A stretch of 64,000 bases of DNA from Babylonia areolata (taxonomy: Eukaryota > Mollusca > Gastropoda > Neogastropoda > Buccinidae), in NCBI RefSeq assembly GCF_041734735.1, contig NC_134876.1, positions 92,591,827 through 92,655,826 of the forward strand, given 5' to 3'. Position numbers and translations under genes: made by a program. Within the stretch, counting starts at the first letter, position 1. Each line of letters opens with the position of its first letter. This document shows, piece after piece, positions 37,377-49,559 of this stretch. Under the pieces are notes generated by a model. That model did no database searches. It was not told the origin of the DNA and worked only from the letters and a program-made list of their open reading frames with translations.

Positions 37377-37412
<36 letters not shown>
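37375..37412. repeat. (AT)n microsatellite
   Basis: AT units preceded by AT-rich sequence with AATAAA-like motifs. Confidence 0.85.
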
Positions 37413-37414
<2 letters not shown>

Positions 37415-38579
37415 GGAATATAGACTACTGAAAGAAAACTAGACACAAAAGTAAACTTTGGAGAATATCACTTTCTTCAGAAGTCCATGTTTTTCCTGAA
37501 AGTATTGCTCATAAATGGACAAGAAACGTATGGTAAACTGTAATGTTAACAAAAACAGTTCTTTGTAATGAAAAAGTTGGTTGTTGAAAAAGAGCCAGTT
37601 CTTAGTTGCCCCAGACACAAGAGACCAGGGGAACCGCATTCAGCATTAGTGTTCTGCAGACTGCTTTCTCTTTCTTTAGACACTACAGTGATTCAGCACA
37701 GTAAAATTGCTGATGAACCCTGGTTCAGTTTCAGAAAGCTAATTATGGGTGAGCGTTTGTGTATAAAGGAGAGCATGTGTTTGTGTCACTGAGAGAGAGA
37801 GAGTTGGTTTTAAGTGTTCTGAATGTTATAAAAAGATTTTCTGTTGTGATGTGTGTGGCAGGGCGTGTTAGGACTTTTTTGTTGGTTTGATTTTTTTTCT
37901 TTTTATAATCTCAAAATTGTCATTACAAGTTGATTAATAATTTACAGTAGATTTGTTAACCTTGTGGTTTCTGAAAGTTTTGAATGAAGTGTAAGGAGAA
38001 CAAAATCACTGTACATTTCATTTTTGTTCTTTATTTGTTCATAATATTCTTTTTGTTGGTTGTTTGTTTTAGAGGTTAGTTGGTGTTTGTTTTGTTGTTG
38101 TTGTCGTTTGTGTGTGTGTGTGTGTGTAGTTTTTTTTTGTTTTTTTTTTTTTTTTGTTTTTGTTTCAATCCCCAGGAATTTAAATTTCTGTGTGATTTGT
38201 AGTATTTGTAATAAAAGTGAAGAAGCCCTTCTCCATGGAGATATTGGCAATGTGGATCTCCAATTTCTGGGAATTTTGTGTTGCAAATTTAGTCTTTTCT
38301 ATTGATCATACTGTGTGCTATTGTTTCTGTCTTTTCTTTACAGTGTCTCTCTTTTTCATTTGAAGTCTCTTTTTTTTTTCTTTTTTTTTTTTCTCTTTTC
38401 CCATTTCCAGCCTATTTGATGTTGTGAACTACAGACGTTATGGATGGGCATTTTTCATGTGTTTTTTTGCTGCCCTTTTTTCTGCGTGTTCATTTTTTGT
38501 GCGTGTGTGTGATTTCACTGCATTATTTATGAATACTATTTATGGTTTTTCTTTTTATCCTTCTGTTATATAATCTGTA

Positions 38580-38785
38580 TCAGCGTGCTGATGGTTCTTG
38601 TAGTTGGTGCATGGTTGGTATTTCTGTTTCCCGATCACACCTCTCTTGACACTGATTACATTTTTTTTTCATTGATGTGTGATTCAGCTTGCTGATGGTT
38701 CTTGTTGGTGCTTGGTTGGTATTTCTGTTTCCATATCACACCTCTCTTGACACTGATTACATGATTTTTCATTGATGTGCGATCT
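38580..38785. repeat. tandem duplication of about 105 bases
   Basis: The segment GCTGATGGTTCTTG...GGTTGGTATTTCTG...CACCTCTCTTGACACTGATT...TTTCATTGATGTG occurs twice in a row, with a handful of differences. Confidence 0.85.
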
Positions 38786-38930
38786 GCATGCATACACACT
38801 TGATACTGATAATATTGATTCAGGCACAACCAATGACAGTCAGTGCTTATCACTGTGTTGACAAGGGAGATCAGAAGAATCTCAAATCTCCAAGCTTAGT
38901 TCACTAGGGTTTAAACCAGCCATGAAAAAA
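38775..38930 (-). mobile_element. old SINE fragment, family A
   Basis: On the minus strand the middle of the family-A body is recognisable (GTTTAAACCCTAGTGAACTA-like head junction, then a GAGATTTGAGATTC-like stretch and CTCCCTTGTCAACA). It is strongly diverged and lacks both ends. Confidence 0.5.
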
Positions 38931-40618
38931 TTAAGATCATTCTAAGTTTTATTCTAAGGATAGAGTGATAAGAATGTATCTACTATACAGGTGTAATAGT
39001 ACCAATGGAAGATGAAAAATGTATAATGAAGGCTGTGCCGAATCTGACCATTGTTGAGATAAATGGATTGTGAAAGAAAAGCGCAAAGTGAAACCACATG
39101 ACCGCAATTGAACTGTTGTGTTTGGGCCTTGAGTCCGACTTTCTGCTGCAAGAAAGTCAGCAGTTGTCTTATTTCAGGAGCAACATTAACTCAACAGTGT
39201 CGACTCACAATAGCTGTCCAGTCTCAAACAATCTGGATTGGTCACTTTTTTGTTTTGGAGGGGATAATATGGCTTCTTTTTTTTTTCTTTTACAAACCAG
39301 GTTAGTCGCTGTATTTACTTATACTGTACTTATATTTCTTCTTGTTTTTATATGTATAGATATGTGATAGAATCATTTGAATTTCCCATGATTTGTGGGT
39401 TTTTTCTGTTTTTATTTCTAATTGTGTGAATTTCTTTTTTTATATATCTATTTTTATTCCTTGACACTACATTTTATGAAGCGATCTGGCTATCTTTTTG
39501 TGAGCTGGTAGGTCATCCTTTTCTGACATGGAAACTGTTCCATGTTGTGCAGCAATGTCATGTTTAAGACAAGCAGTACTGGTAATGTTCACTGATGTCA
39601 GCAACTGAACTAGAACAACAACAGTAGTACAATGTGGTAAGATTTACATCAGTCTTGCAAACTGTAAATTATTAATCATCATGCATGTTGTTTGTGTTTC
39701 GTTTCATGTGGCAATCTTCAGGGGATACTGCTTATTGGACTTGGAGGAATTTAGTTGTGTAGGATATATTGTTTTCAAAATAAATGTGTGGGTATTGGTT
39801 GTTGAAATTAAACGGAGCCTGGTTTGACAAGCATTTCTGACCTCATTTATGTGTAGACTGTACATTTGTTAGCATGCCTGTGTGTGCATCATTGCATATG
39901 TTTGAAAGTTGGTATGATGAGTGAGGTTTGAATAAATTCAGACTTCATACAGATGTGAATGAAAGCTCTTGGATGCATGTTTTGTGTTAATTGTCTGATG
40001 TGCTTTTGGTTTGATGTTTGAGATGATGCACATGTGTGTACATGATTAAGAGAGAGAATGTACTCCCACCTGTTTTATCGAATTTACATCCGAATTGACA
40101 TCCATCTGTGTGTTATTTCCTCAGTGAGGAGATGAGTTGCCCAGAACTGAGGTGTTTGAATATTGAAGCCAACACTGGAAATCACATTGATTGTTATCTG
40201 TTGGAGACATATGGCTGTATCAGCTTCAGACACAAGGAACCATACACGTGACAGTTCAGCAAGTTATGTGTGCTTTGACAGGATTTGAAGTTTAGCAGTG
40301 TGTGTCGTTTGTAACGGTAAAAGGTTTGTAATTTTTGCTGGGTTTGTCTGTTTAAAGTTACGTGGAGTATTTTTTTGCTGTGGCACGTAACATGTTTCAT
40401 GTGTCTATGATCATGACTTACATTCAGCTGGTCGTATGAACTGTCAGGTTACATGCTTGGCTACAATAATCCAAAGAAGTTAAGAAAATTAGGTGTGTTG
40501 AAAGTGGTATGGTCCGAGTGCATGCTGTATTTATTCAAGAGTGCCTGGTGAGGGCGTACTGAGGTTGCAATGGGCAAACAATTGCTGTTGACAAAAGTTG
40601 TGCTTTTGTTTTTCATTC

Positions 40619-40659
<41 letters not shown>

Positions 40660-40975
40660 CTTTTTTGCTGGTGGAAATACAGTTTACAGGATGGTTTAGC
40701 AGTCATGAATGTTTTTGATTCATGATAATTTTTGTTTTATTGTCTGTATATAAATTGTAGTTTATCGTCATTATTGAAACGGACACACTGACAACAAAAT
40801 GCACTGTTACAGTGGACTGATGTTTTGTGATTGGTGGTCTGTTCTGCACTACACCTGTGGTTTGGGTGAATGGGGAGCAGTATTGGAACATAGCATCCCC
40901 TTTGCATTCCCTGTACCTGGGGCAATATATAGCAAAAAATTTTTTTCCTTCCGTTGTACTTACCCTTTACACTTT

Positions 40976-41262
40976 TACTCCTTGTGTTGAGAAGAGAGTT
41001 GGAACAGACACTGCAGGAGAATTCACCTTACCACATTTACTCCCTGGCTTGAGAAGAGAGTTGGGACAGACACTGCAGGGGAATTCATCTTTCCACATTT
41101 ACTCCTTGTGTTGAGAAGAGTTGGAACAGACACTGCAGGGAATTCACCTTACCACATTTACTCCTTGTGTTGAGAAGAGAGTTGGAACAGACACTGCAGG
41201 GGATTTCATCTTTCCATATTTACTCCCTGGCTTGAGAAGACAGTTGGAACAGACACTGCAGG
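40976..41262. repeat. minisatellite of about 62 bases, four to five copies
   Basis: The unit includes TTTACTCCTTGTGTTGAGAA, then GAGTTGGAACAGACACTGCA and GGGAATTCACCTTACCACA. Neighbouring units alternate between two variants (CTTGTGTTG versus CTGGCTTG, and CACCTTACC versus CATCTTTCC), so a two-unit period is visible. Confidence 0.85.
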
Positions 41263-42589
41263 AGTATGGTGTTTTAGTGGAGGTGGTTTTTTTTCGTTCG
41301 TTTTTGTGTGTGTGTGTGGTTTTTTTTTGTTTGTTTGTTTTTTGTTGTTTTTTGTGAATAGACCTTGCTGGGTCAAGTTTCAAGGTCATGTGTCTTTGTT
41401 AGTTCGTACTTCAGCTGTCTTAACTTACAGTGTGGGTAGGGTGGGTGGAAATGAAGAATGATGGGGGAAGGAATTGGGCATAACGTTATGTGTATTGTTT
41501 ATTGTGGTTTTGCCAGATCTACAGAATTATTGGCATTGATAGAGATGTTTTAGATCAGATGTTCTGCAGAATGACTTGTCACAGACTGTTTTGACAGATG
41601 TATAAGAAATAAATCTGTTGGAAGCTGCAGAAATCTTCACACACCAGTGCACTGTGCAGTTCATCGCTTCAGGGGGTTGAGAGTCAAAAGGCACAATCTG
41701 CTGTGCTGGTAATTTAATGTCAGGATTTTGTTTCATCATCAACAAACATTACTTTTGCCGACACTCATGATTTGCACTATCAGACCTCAGCTGCATGGTT
41801 GATACTGAAGGCTGTAACTTGAAATATTGTTATGTTAATGGAAATTGATCCATTATAAAGAGTCGCATTTGTATCTGTTCTTGTTAGTGCTGTTGAAATG
41901 AAGAAAGTTAGCGGGGGGAGGGTTGAAGGGTGGTGGTGGTGGTATACTAGCTGATTCCTGTAAATGTGAATGCAATTCTGGCAGAGAAATGACCACAGAC
42001 TTGTCCTGAGTTTTCAGGTTTATTTGGCAGCAGGGAGGGTGGGTAATGGGACAGTTGCCTTTCCCCATGTCACCAGTTTGGCCTTCTGTCCTCGCTTTCA
42101 ACTTACAATTCTTCAGATCTGTCAGGTCCATGTAGACACCTGTAAATGGCAGTGATATGAAACAAGTACTGCTGGATAGGTTTGCATCCCCTGACGCTTC
42201 TAAAGTGTTCTCCTCAGTGTGCATGTGTGTGATAGATTATGATTCACTGTGTGAAGTGTCCAGTGGTGTGCCATTTGCAGAGCAAAAAACGTCAAAAGTT
42301 TATGTATATGCGTGTGTGTGTGTGTATATTTTGGGAATTTTATTGTGTGATACACAGTGTACATGATGTTTTAATTTATAACCCGGGGAAAAAAGAAAGT
42401 GCAAGCATACTCTTGATGTTGCATGTCAAAAAATGTGTCCGGAAATAATGTCACAAGCACACTGTGTGTGTGGAGACGAGTGTGTGCAATAGCATGTTTT
42501 CCCTTCGTTGTTATTGCTGTATTTGGTGATAATCTGATGGGATTTTTTGTTGTGCGCATGATGGCATATCTGTTTGGTGTGGTTAGATG

Positions 42590-42926
42590 TACAAGGGATG
42601 TTCATCAAAGATTTCCCATGGCCCACTTCCCATGGACTGAGAGGAATGAAACTTGGCACAGTTATTAGTCTTTCTCTATATAGGTACAAGCATGGGTGAC
42701 ACATTTCTCCCATCGTTTATGTAGCTGTGAAGACCCTACCACTGTAGAAGTCTGCAGGTTATGCCACCAGCATCTTAATCCACCATAGCACTTGTAAAAA
42801 AGAAACCTATGAGTTCAGAGAAGCAAATTGCCACGTGAACTATATGTATCATTATACATGTACAATTTCAGTTACCTACAAAAAACAGAAGTAAGTCTGA
42901 GAAAAGGTTAAAGAACATCCCTTATA
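42590..42926. mobile_element. TA-flanked inverted-repeat element (Tc1/mariner-like MITE)
   Basis: The left end is TACAAGGGATGTTC and the right end is GAACATCCCTTATA; their inverse match covers 13 of 14 bases. TA at both borders fits a TA target duplication (known for Tc1/mariner/IS630). The 337-base interior has no transposase frame. Confidence 0.6.
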
Positions 42927-43427
42927 AAAGAATTTGTACAACATCTAGGCTCTGAGGCAGTACATTCTGGAAGGGTATCAAATGGCTGGATAGATATTTT
43001 GTGAATTCATTGTGACGGCTTCAGTAAATAATTTTGGTCACAACTCTTTATTAAGTATATGAATAAAGCACAGCCAAACTTTATGGTCACATGATTGGAT
43101 TGCTGTGTCAAAAACTGGCCAGAACATGGCTCAGCTACACACAAAGATTTACTACATTTAGTGTTGTGAGTATGCTTACTCTCTTTTTAGATGACGTATG
43201 ATCATACTGAACGTTTGCCCATTTCACCCACTTTAAATGTGTAATAGCTGAACATGCAGGGAGGGCAATATATTTGGCCTGAGTGTTATTTTTCTTGTAA
43301 GATAATGAGGGCAGTGTCAGTTTAACAATGGTTTTAAGATTCATGCCAGTGTTAAGTCTTATAAGATCAGCAGGCAGACCTACAATTCTGCTTTCTGTGA
43401 AGTATATGCTTGTGTAGGATTTTTTTG

Positions 43428-43429
<2 letters not shown>

Positions 43430-43458
<29 letters not shown>
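43430..43458. repeat. poly-T tract
   Basis: A nearly pure T run of about 29 bases. A GA run of about 22 bases lies at 43689-43710. Confidence 0.85.
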
Positions 43459-44629
43459 GGTTTTGTTTTGTTTCTTTTTTTTTTGGATAGAAAGTCCACA
43501 GAGTATACAGATAATCAAATCAGTATTGTTGGACTTTGTGCCTAAAGCTCCATTTCATGTGACCTTACTGATATATCAGAGCTGTGCAGTGGCTTGGGTG
43601 TTGAGAGAAATTTGGTCTGTCATGTACTGTTTTCTTGTCAAGAAATGTGTTTCTTGTAAATTTTGTTCTCATGGAATAAGGGAAGAACGAGAGAGAGAGA
43701 GAGAGAGAGAGGGATTAATTTATTTCTTCATGGACAGCATATATGTGTCATATGCCCCAATCAGCTGTCTTTAAGGATTGCTCCTTTTGTATGAATGGTG
43801 TTGACCAGCTGTTTTGCTTTTTTTTTTAATGGTCACTTTGCAATGCTTAGACAGTAGTGGTAGTTATTTTATAGGCATAGGCCATCCTGTTCAAACGTTT
43901 TCAATCAGTTCCAACTAAGTTTTTTGTACACACATGTATGCATGCATGTGTAAGAAAGAACTAAAAAGGCCAAAGGTTGGAATATTCATTTGTGCTGTCT
44001 TGTTTGAACTATAATAATGCTCATCAGTCATACAGATTTGATCCATCCTGGTAGACTCTGGTGATACCTGACATGACTTGGATGGTAATTTTTCTTTTCT
44101 TGTTATCAAAACATTGCAAGTTTACTTTATGTTCATTTTTCACACACCTGCCCTGCTGATGCAGAATTTAGATTTGTTTTTGAGACTTTTTCTACCAAAT
44201 AGCTTGTTTAGAGATGAAGCCAGTGTGCACAAACACAGTGAGATGCGCACACTTCTGCAGTTTCAGTATAGTGCCAGAGTAGTCACTGTATCACATGTGA
44301 GAACTATCACATGCCTGATATGGGCACACCAATGAAGGCCCTTTTTTTTTTCTTTTTCTTTTTTTTTAAGGGAGAAAATAGATGATTTGAAACCAAAAAC
44401 AAAATCTGGTCTGTGTGAATGACTTCAGTAAAGTTAAGTTGAACTGTTGGAACTAAAAATAAGATCTTGCGGGTAGGCTGATCTTTGAGTGCATTTTTTG
44501 GCGAGTGGAGCACTGCAGATTATCTCCTACTTACCCTGCACCCAACCCCACCCTCCTTCCCAATGAATTTTTTTTTATATTTTTTTTATAAATAATGTTT
44601 CAACCCAAATCATGAATGAAAGGAGGGAA

Positions 44630-44815
44630 ACTAGGACAGAAATGTTTATGTGCATTTAAATGGTGAAGGATTCACAAGTTACATGTTAGATTTGTCTTGG
44701 CACTCTTGTTAGCTTTCCAAGTGATAACAGTTTGCATGCATTAGAATGGGGAAGGATTCACGAGTTACATGTTACTTGTGTCTTAAAATTCTTGTTTACT
44801 TTCCAAGTGATAAAG
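44630..44815. repeat. tandem duplication of about 98 bases
   Basis: GAAGGATTCACAAGTTACAT and CTTTCCAAGTGATAA bound a segment that occurs twice with moderate divergence. Confidence 0.75.
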
Positions 44816-46269
44816 ATGACAGGTAGATGAAAGAATGTCTTTAAATGAGAAAACCGTGTAATTGGGGAAGAATGTACCGCATGATGAAACAAGTTTTATC
44901 ATTTCCTGATAAGAATCCATTGGAAGAAGCTTTTATGAGCGCACATAAACTTGCACAAACACTTTGATGTGGCCATGACAGTGCTTCAGTCTTGGCTCTG
45001 ATGCTCTGTGTGTGTGTGTGTGTCTGAGGTGAGAGAGTGTGCGCGTAGTTCTAAGCAGGCCAGTATTCACAGAGCCTTCATCGGTGAACCACACTTTGTA
45101 CATTTCTGCTGAATGTTCAGCAGGATAGAACCAGAAGCTGGCGATGTGATGCTCTATCAACATTTTTTTTTTTTTCTATAACGGGAGGCAAAAAATGAAA
45201 CATGAACAAATGTAAGCTTTCTAGTCACTGGTAATTCTGACTGCGGTTAAAGTGAATGGTATGAGGAATAATGCACAGCATATGCCATTCAGGACAGCCC
45301 TTACAACATGCAGTAAATATACTGGGAATGGGAAGTTAAGGGTTTGAAGAGTAAGAGAGTGGACAGGGTGGGGAAGTGGGTGAAATGAGGATTATTAATT
45401 GTGAAGGCTACAGTTCTTTAAAAGAAAACAGAAATCTTTCATACACTGTAATCCATAATGCAAGTATTGTGCTTGCAAGGGAGCTTTGATATGTTTTACT
45501 CTGCTGCTCCGTTTCACATCATTTAGCTTTAGAAGTTCTACCCATCTCCCTTTTTGTCATCACTTTTGTTTTGACATACCAAGCCAGTTCTGCATCCTTG
45601 TTTGTATACACATATTCTTTCCTTTTTTCTTTCTTTTTTTTTTTTTTAAGTAGGTTTGTTTTATTATTGCCATGCTTGACAGTTGTGACCAGATTGATGT
45701 TTGGATATATTTGAGTACATTGAATGACAAAAGAAAAAAAAGAGAAAAAAAAAGATTTGACGATGTTCACAATTGATATCAATGGCAGTTCTTGTTTGTG
45801 TGTAAAGTATGCAAAAAAAAACAACAACCCATAATTGTCTTGTGTGTAAATAAAGGCAGTCATGTTTTGAGTGTTTCTCTGCATTTGCTGTTGTCATGAG
45901 AAATGAAGTTTCATGGGTTATTGCTGTCTGTGTTTGTGAGAGAGAGAAACTGAAAGAAATGATTGTGCAGTCAAACAGTACACATCATCCAAAAATTGAA
46001 GGTGAGGAAAATCTCCCTATTTGTAGTAGTAAGAATTCACAGTATTCAATTCAGTCTAAAAAAATCAACAATATTCAATCTAACATTATTTGATAAACCC
46101 AGTTTTGGGGTTTCAACCTCATATTTAACTTTGCTGTGCATTTTCCACGCAGAGGGGAGTACTCATTCAGTGCATTTGCCACACAGAAGAGGGAAGTTCT
46201 TGTCAGTCTGGCTCTCTGTAAGTGTTATTAAATTTCTCCGGATGAATGGCCCGATCAGACCTTAGATAC

Positions 46270-47110
46270 TTTGTATTTTTGGAGTGGCACCAAATTTCCA
46301 TAATGACTACGAGTTAAGTATGTGGAGTGATGGCCTAGAGATAATGTGTCCGCCTAGGAAGCGAGAATCTGAGCGCGCTGGTTCGAATCCTGGCTCAGCC
46401 GCCGATATTTTCTCCCCCTCCACTAGACCTTGAGTGGTGGTCTGGACACAAGTCATTCGGATGAGACGATAAACCAAGGTCCCATGTGCAGCATGCACTT
46501 AGCGCACGTAAAAGATCCCACGGCAACAAAAGGGTTGTTCCTGGCAAAATTCTGTAGAAACATCTACTTCGATAGGAAAAACAAGTAAAACTGCACACAG
46601 GAAATTTTTTTTTTTTATGGGTGGCGCTTAGTGTAGTGACACACTCTCCCTGGGGAGAGCAGCCCGAATTTCACACAGAGAAATCTGTCGTAATAAAAAG
46701 AAATAAAAAATCTTAACTGACCTGTCCATGCTTCACTGCGACCAATAAATGCAGTGTGTGTTGCTGTGCCTGCGAGCAGGAGTTATTTTCAGGTTGACTG
46801 GCTCAAGTGAACAGTGTGTGTCAGCAGTGGTATCTGACCCACTTTCGTCTTGGTCACAAGGCAGACAAGGGGCCTAATCATGGCTATATAATGTTCTGAA
46901 TTTTATCGGCTTCAGACTCTTTGTGCTTTCCTAGATTTGTTTTCAAGTCATCAGTGTGTGCAAATTTGGAACAAAAAATATGGACACTTTCATCATCTCA
47001 CTGTATGATAGTATAAGAAGGGAGAAGTTTTTTTGGGGGGGGTTGAGGGGGGCTTATTTCTTACCTATTCAAATGGGTCATCTGTAGGGTAAGTCAGGTG
47101 TGCCTGTGCA
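46270..47110 (+). repeat. interspersed repeat R1, copy 1, split by a SINE
   Basis: Sequence on both sides of the SINE at 46322-46709 aligns with a second copy at 56790-57355. Left: TTTTTGGAGTGGCACC and the end GAGTTAAG. Right: CTTAACTGACCTGTCC, then CACTTTCATCATCTCACTGT and GGGTCATCTGT. Nothing in it looks coding. In copy 2 a TTAACTCAC...GTGAGTTAA pair bounds much of the repeat, hinting at a TTAA-flanked element, but homology continues beyond the left TTAA. Confidence 0.65.
46322..46709 (+). mobile_element. SINE, family B, full length
   Basis: A tRNA-like head (GTGGAGTGATGGCCTAGAG, B box CTGGTTCGAATCC) is followed by a long body (CTCCCCCTCCACTAGACCTT, CGGATGAGACGATAAACC, CACGTAAAAGATCCCACGGC, CTCTCCCTGGGGAGAGCAGC) and an A-rich AAAAAGAAATAAAA tail. 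It is unrelated in sequence to family A. It sits inside repeat R1. Confidence 0.8.
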
Positions 47111-47129
47111 CCAGAGTTGAGGAATGTGA

Positions 47130-47425
47130 ACGCCATGAGTTGGAACACTGCCCTACTAGTAACACCTGACTAGGAAGTGAGCGTCCATGGGTTTCAGTCC
47201 CATATACAGCCCCAGATTTTTACTCCCACCTCCACCAGACCTCGAGGTGGTCTGTGTGCTAGTCATTTGTAAGAGACCATAAATCAAGGTATCATGTGCA
47301 ACATGCACTTGCAAAAAGAAATAAAAATAAAGAATGGTGTAGCACGCTGGCTAAGGCTTTCTCCAGAGAGAGCAGCCCAAGTTTCACATGGCGAAATATG
47401 TTGTGAAAAAAGATATTCAATACAA
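47130..47425 (+). mobile_element. diverged SINE, family B
   Basis: It shares with the copy at 46322 the stretches CTCCCACCTCCACCAGACCT, AGACCATAAATCAAGGTATC, ATGCACTTGC and TTCTCCAGAGAGAGCAGCCC, in the same order. A third, short piece of the family tail (CTTTCTCCAGGGAGAGCAGC) lies at 47458-47490. Confidence 0.7.
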
Positions 47426-48250
47426 ATAATTTTTTTTAAATGATATCAGAAGTGATACTTTCTCCAGGGAGAGCAGCCCAAATTTCACCTTTTTAAAAAA
47501 AAATATTAGAAGTGATCACTTAGATACGAAAATATACTGAGAGCCCCCACGTTGTATATCAATAGTTGAGTTCTTTAAATTCTGTATCGTAAGTCAGAAA
47601 CTTGCCACAAGCTCATCTGTTTGCTTGCTTGGTGTGTGACATCTTGACAACTGCTTAGCTCAGAGTCTGTGTTCAATGAAAAAACAACAACATATCAATA
47701 AGGAAGATACCTTGGTCCAAGGTCAGCGAATCGAAGTAAAACTAATAGACGAAAAATAAAGAGGCACCGAGATGTAGCAGGGACAATACTCACAAACGAA
47801 CCACACAGTTATTTGTTCTTTGCACGTTCTGTATTCACAAAAATATTTTCTGCAACATACTACAATTTACTATTCAGAGATACTGGAACATGTCTGATAC
47901 ATGTATATTATTATAATTCACTAATATACAACCATCTTTCTTCAAGATGCTTCAAAAGAGTACATGTGTTAAAACCGTTTTACAGCAGGTATCATATGGA
48001 ACAATTATACAGCCAGTTTATGTAAGTTAAAACGGTGACACATGCAGAATCACATACCATGCGTTTTCCTGCCAAGGTCTTTGTTTCAGTATCAAGAAAA
48101 CACACACACACATCACGCACATGCTAAAAATGGACACGCTTCCAGTTTCAGTAAAGGAGGCATCAAAACTTGTGGACTGACCCAGAAAGGATCCACATCT
48201 GAAGAAAACTACAAAGGGGGGCAGGTGCCAATCAGCAGACTGGTCCGATC

Positions 48251-49082
48251 CTTGAGAGCCTACCATAAGTGTGATGTATAAACAATATTTACCCTAAGAT
48301 GAAGTAAGATAAATCAACCAATAAGTAAAACAAGAGCCTACCATAAGTGTGATGTATCAAAAATATTTACCCTAAGATGAAGTAAGATAAATCAACCAAT
48401 AAGTAAAACAAGAGCCTACCATAAGTGTGATGTATCAAAAATATTTACCCTAAGATGAAGTAAGATAAATCAATAAGTAAAACAAGAGCCTACCATAAGT
48501 GTGATGTATCAAAAATATTTACCCTAAGATGAAGATAAATCAACCAATAAGTAAAACAAGAGCCTACCATAAGTGTGATGTATAAAAAATATTTACCCTA
48601 AGATGAAGTAAGATAAATCAACCAATTAGTAAAACAAGAGCCTACCATAAGTGTAATGTATAAAAAAATATTTACCCTAAGATGAAGTAAGATAAATAGA
48701 CCAATAAGTAAAACATGAGCCTACCATAAATGTGTTGTATCAAAAATATTTTCCCTAAGATGAAGTAAGATAAATAGACCAATAAGTAAAACAAGAGCCT
48801 ACCATAAGTGTGATGTATCAAAAATATTTACCCTAAGATCAAGTAAGATAAATCAACCAATAAGTAAAACAAGAGCCTACCATAAGTGTGATGTATAAAA
48901 AAATATTTACCCTAAGATGAAGTAAGATAAATCAACCAATAAGTAAAACAAGAGCCTACCATAAGTGTGATGTATAAACAATATTTACCCTAAGATGAAG
49001 TAAGATAAATCAACCAATAAGTAAAACATGAGCCTACCATAAGTGTGATGTATCAAAAATATTTCCCATAAGTAAGATAACC
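48251..49082. repeat. 78-base minisatellite, about ten copies
   Basis: The unit contains GAGCCTACCATAAGTGTGAT, GTATCAAAAATATTTACCCT and AAGATGAAGTAAGATAAATC, followed by AACCAATAAGTAAAACAA. Units differ by a few substitutions and small deletions. The first unit starts within an open plus-strand frame (48042-48281) that ends at the unit's TAA; whether that frame is real is unknown. Confidence 0.9.
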
Positions 49083-49455
49083 AGTAAGTAATTTTTTTTT
49101 TCAATGAAAGATGCATCCAACCAGTGGTGTGGACAGCTCTGGAAAGCAGTTCATCACAAACTGTGAACAGGGAAATACATGATGGAAGGGGAAAAAAAAC
49201 AGTCTTACAGGAATGCTGAGACTCCTGCTCAGTTACAGAATTTGTAAGCGTCCCCCGATTTCCCCTAAAAAAATAATAATAATAATAATCAAAGACTGAA
49301 CAGAGGTAGAACCAAAAAAAGGGACAACACTACCACAGAAGTAGGACTGTAACACAAAAGTGGTTTGTTTGTTTTTTGTTTTTATCTTCCATCCCCTGAA
49401 TTGAATACAAAATGATAAAAATGAGAATCTCCACAATTCAGGGCAGTTTATAACA

Positions 49456-49556
49456 GACTGAATATCATGGAAACTGGCTGGTGTTGATACTGAATATCAT
49501 GGAAATTGGCTGGTGTTGATACTGAATATCATGGAAACTGGCTGGTGTTGATTCAC
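49456..49556. repeat. 33-base tandem repeat, three copies
   Basis: ACTGAATATCATGGAAACTG followed by GCTGGTGTTGAT occurs three times, almost without change. Confidence 0.85.
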
Positions 49557-49559
49557 ACA

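Larger units (their letters stand above)
35511..40970. other. long stretch without recognisable coding exons
   Basis: T/G-rich sequence with poly-T tracts (for example 40623-40659), an AT run at 37375-37412 and scattered AATAAA motifs (about 39779 and 39929). One segment is duplicated in tandem (38580-38785) and a SINE fragment lies at 38775-38930. I found no reading frame with family motifs. Extended 3' UTR of the USP gene or non-coding transcripts are possible but cannot be shown. Confidence 0.45.
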
